The position numbers were made by a program, and so were the translations under genes. Positions 61,456 through 64,000 of a stretch of 64,000 nt of DNA are shown in pieces. The DNA comes from Paralvinella palmiformis. Lineage: Eukaryota > Annelida > Polychaeta > Terebellida > Alvinellidae. The stretch lies in the NCBI GenBank assembly GCA_025642065.1, contig JAODUP010000555.1, positions 67,001-131,000 of the forward strand, read 5' to 3'. The notes under the pieces are model-generated. The model saw only the letters and a list, made by a program, of their open reading frames with translations, searched no databases and was not told where the DNA came from. Position 1 is the first letter of the stretch, and every line of letters begins with the position of its first letter.

Positions 61456-61610
61456 CAGATCACTACCACCTGAGTTCGAATCTCGGCGTGCACATATCTG
61501 AAGGTTGTTTCATCTTCGACTTCGCTTCATTACCTTTGGTGGTCGCTCGGCCAATTTAGCCTACCGTGTGGACAAACGTGGCCGTAAAACATCAATGATC
61601 ATAATCATTA
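61456..61610 (+). mobile_element. tRNA-derived SINE (family A) with target-site duplication
   Basis: CCATCAGTCTACTTC stands on both sides (61441-61455 and 61611-61625), a 15-bp target duplication. The copy has B box GTTCGAATCTCGG and the full family body, and lacks the front of the tRNA-like head. Removing it restores continuity of the LINE reading frame region. Confidence 0.88.
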
Positions 61611-61663
61611 CCATCAGTCTACTTCAACGGTTTTCTAAAGTCTTTGAAAAGATCAATGTAATG

Positions 61664-61695
<32 letters not shown>

Positions 61696-63031
61696 CTAAA
61701 CAGTCAGAATATTTTATACAAGCAATAATACGGGTTTCGACCTAACTTGAACTATATTAACATTTAATTATATTTTAACAATTATACTACGTCTGTCGAT
61801 GGAATAAATGATGGAAAAAAATTATTTTAAAAAGTGGAATACTATGGCATTTGTGGAAAAGTGTAAGACTGGATTTTCAACTACCTGTCTGACTAAACTC
61901 AATTTGTACAATTGGAAGCTGCAAATTGGGGATTTGAATGATCTAATATGGCGTCCCACAAGGATCCATACTGGTATCTTTGCTCGTTTTACTTTATGTA
62001 AACGATATAGCCGAAACGATCACGAGCAACAATACGTCCTTCGATCGCGATACATCTCTATTTTTCTGCGTTGCAAATATTCTTAAACTTTCCAGTAAAC
62101 AATTTCTTTGACTGTTTCGGTGCAAATTAACGCTCCCTAAATCCAAATAAAACCAAATTTATTGTCAGTTTTCAGAAAATTTACCGTAATTGTTCGAATT
62201 AATAGAGTATAACTTAGTCGAATAGGGAAATATTTCGATGGATAATACAACAAATGTATTGGGGTTAATATTGATTGTTAATATATATTTAGCTAAATAC
62301 ACGATTACTTATCGCCCCACGTATGACTGTTCATTTAGTATTGTATGACAGATATGACAAAATATATTATGGTCTCTTCAGACAGGTCTAACTGTGTACT
62401 TGATTGATGGCTTTTGAAAACAGATTTAACGGTATTAGATGACTGATAATGGTGTGTATGAATACATTTCACGATATGTTTAACTATATATCACGGTTGA
62501 TCGTGGTGTGTATGAATACATTTCATTGTCTGTTTAACGGTCGACATAGATGAATACTTAAAATTCTCCAATAATGATTAACTTTACGACAATCATGCTA
62601 AACAGGAGTCTTAGAATACAGACCTCTCTGTATACTGGCCTCTTATTTACAGTTAATGGTGTTTGTCATGGTGTCATAAGACAGGTGTGATTGACCTTTC
62701 CGTGAGCAACGAATAAACATATCTGTTGATCTCTGAAGATGGAAGAGGGGGCACTGGTCATACTCTCTTCACAGTATACGTAAACCTTTAATTGTCTCTC
62801 GTGATGACAGATTCGGAGATAATTTTTATGGTCGTTTATGACAGGCTTGACTGTATGTTTGCAATATTTTCTTTTTTCTACTCCATGCACTATATGTGGA
62901 ATAATTTAACATTTAATTCCATTGTGTTTAACTTGCATTAAGATACCTAGGACAACTTTTGATATGGATCATCGACTAATGCCACACCTAACAAATGATA
63001 ACCCCTTACAATACGAGGTCAAATATATTTG

Positions 63032-63036
<5 letters not shown>

Positions 63037-63115
<79 letters not shown>
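63037..63115. repeat. Compound (ATGT)n-(AT)n microsatellite
   Basis: About six ATGT units run into roughly 55 bp of AT. Confidence 0.95.
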
Positions 63116-63116
<1 letters not shown>

Positions 63117-63194
63117 CTGAACTGAAATTTAGTTTCAATTTCCATTTGTTGATACAATAGATATAATGTCAATAATAGAAATAGTATTGTCACT

Positions 63195-63198
<4 letters not shown>

Positions 63199-63240
<42 letters not shown>
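63199..63240. repeat. (AT)n microsatellite
   Basis: About 42 bp of AT, 83 bp after the previous array. Confidence 0.95.
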
Positions 63241-63243
<3 letters not shown>

Positions 63244-63595
63244 TTAAGATCGGGAAGTATAATAAATATATCCGGAGTATTTGTGTTAAGAGCATCAGCG
63301 GACAATGAAACACTATGTTCATCCAATTACGTATACGTAGTTCTCAACCCGGAATTTCCCGCGTACATCGAAGGGAACACAATATGGTGAATTAAGATAA
63401 CAACAAAAAATCATTTTACGGAAATATTCATGTTTTCAACTATCCTTTCAATCGTGTAATCATCTTGGGGTATGTTCTGACCTGTATTATGTCGAACTCC
63501 TACTTGAAACTCGCCATATATCGCGATGTACTGAAGACCCTTGAACGTTTTGGTTCGTTCTGAATAGCTAATGTATGAAGTGCGAGCAAATTGCA

Positions 63596-64000
63596 CTAGA
63601 AAGAAGCAACTAATTTGTTAAACTGGTCTGCATATTGATCAAACCATTTCACCGAATCGTAATCCGGGCACATCTTCGTCAAAAGTTGTCTAAGCCGGAG
63701 CCACTCCTGCGGATGGTATCCATGATGCAGTACGTGCGAGTCAACAACTCCTTCTATTCTCGGCTGAAATCTTGGCCAGTTAGCGCGGTCTATGCGATCT
63801 TCTTCGAACCGCCTCCGATACACGTGCACGGCCCCCGATTGGCCGTTGGCTTGTTTCCACTGATGCAGTCTTAAGCTGATCATAATTTGATCGCTGTACC
63901 AGCCCGGTCCGTCGTAGGTGACGTTGAGGAAATATTTATCGCCGAAATACGCCACCATCTCGCTTATGGTGCTCGGCATGGGCACCAATCCGGACTGCGT
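63596..64000 (-). CDS. C-terminal part of a putative glycosyltransferase-like protein (5' partial)
   Basis: An uninterrupted frame runs from the window edge to a stop at 63598-63596, giving 134 residues without low complexity. Its GC content is clearly higher than the surroundings, as expected of real coding DNA. Two local patterns suggest a GT-A-type glycosyltransferase: NVTYDGPGWYSDQIMISLRL (the W-x-DQ pattern of nucleotide-diphospho-sugar transferases) and VVDSHVLHHGYHPQEW near the C-terminus (a D-x-H...GY-type metal-site pattern). The functional call is an inference from these patterns, not recognition of a named family. The protein continues upstream beyond 64000. An internal ATG at 63979 is not taken as the start because the frame is open to the edge. 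Confidence 0.55.
   Translation of the reverse strand, partial: TQSGLVPMPSTISEMVAYFGDKYFLNVTYDGPGWYSDQIMISLRLHQWKQANGQSGAVHVYRRRFEEDRIDRANWPRFQPRIEGVVDSHVLHHGYHPQEWLRLRQLLTKMCPDYDSVKWFDQYADQFNKLVASF

Larger units (their letters stand above)
60660..62170 (+). mobile_element. Degenerate non-LTR retrotransposon (LINE) interrupted by SINEs
   Basis: Pieces in + orientation follow the order of a LINE reverse transcriptase: LPNNVYLEPINTAHNLGV and KTSFDHDKI (about 60900-61005), ISLLQRFSKVFEKI (61613-61655), LYNWKLQIGDLND (61900-61945), GSILVSLLVLLYVNDIAE and NNTSFDRDTSLFFCVAN (61960-62085). The catalytic FADD appears as FDRD, so the enzyme is dead. Two SINEs (61060-61378 and 61456-61610) and a CT repeat (61661-61695) interrupt it. 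Confidence 0.75.
62171..63595. other. Intergenic stretch with two long AT repeats
   Basis: No coding sequence was recognised. It holds (ATGT)n followed by (AT)n at 63037-63115 and a second (AT)n at 63199-63240. Tyr-Ile frames here are repeat artefacts. Confidence 0.7.

Noticed and set aside
60660..62170. A host gene encoding a reverse transcriptase
   Set aside because: The catalytic motif is altered, frames are broken and SINEs are inserted, so it is a dead LINE.
1..64000. CRISPR arrays, prokaryotic operons, phage or defence islands
   Set aside because: Introns, SINEs, LINEs and animal-specific proteins show nuclear animal DNA. The tandem repeats lack the spacer structure of CRISPR.

Overview
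The window is animal nuclear DNA, most likely from a mollusc and probably a gastropod. It is AT-rich. The genes are broken into many short exons with GT-AG introns, and the introns and intergenic DNA are full of microsatellites, tRNA-derived SINEs, LINE fragments, a Penelope-like retroelement and cut-and-paste DNA transposons. The lineage call is an inference from protein similarity and repeat style; no taxonomic marker is present.

Three conserved genes could be assembled exon by exon, with every splice phase agreeing. (1) GRTP1, a TBC-domain Rab GTPase-activating protein, lies on the + strand at 224-7444; its 5' exons are outside the window. (2) ACADVL, mitochondrial very-long-chain acyl-CoA dehydrogenase, lies on the - strand at 45128-16666 and is complete: 19 coding exons and 626 codons before the stop, from mitochondrial presequence to C-terminal domain. 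(3) MED11, a Mediator head-module subunit, lies on the + strand at 47026-53838: three exons, 165 codons, with a longer C-terminal tail than the human protein. GRTP1 and ACADVL are tail to tail; ACADVL and MED11 are head to head, with 1.9 kb between their start codons. A fourth gene enters from the right on the - strand (64000-63596) and looks like the C-terminal end of a glycosyltransferase-type enzyme. A short candidate last exon of an unrecognised gene lies at 58651-58575 (-).

Layout. 1-7.4 kb: GRTP1 with an internally deleted pogo-like transposon and a LINE tail in its introns. 7.4-16.7 kb: intergenic, with no recognised gene. 16.7-45.1 kb: ACADVL, whose introns carry a hAT transposase relic, a Penelope-like element with GIY-YIG nuclease, a local duplication that copied the edge of exon 2, MITEs, and a minisatellite split by nested insertions. 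45.1-47.0 kb: the shared ACADVL/MED11 upstream region. 47.0-53.8 kb: MED11 with hAT-like elements and a LINE fragment. 53.8-64 kb: a THAP-containing transposon relic, a LINE with two SINEs inserted in it, and long AT repeats.

The genes share no pathway: one acts in vesicle traffic, one in mitochondrial fatty-acid oxidation and one in transcription. No undescribed multi-gene system is visible. The most unusual items are the partial-exon duplication with a decoy splice donor, splice sites fused to microsatellites, the nested transposons, and CTCF-like motifs in convergent orientation on either side of ACADVL and MED11.
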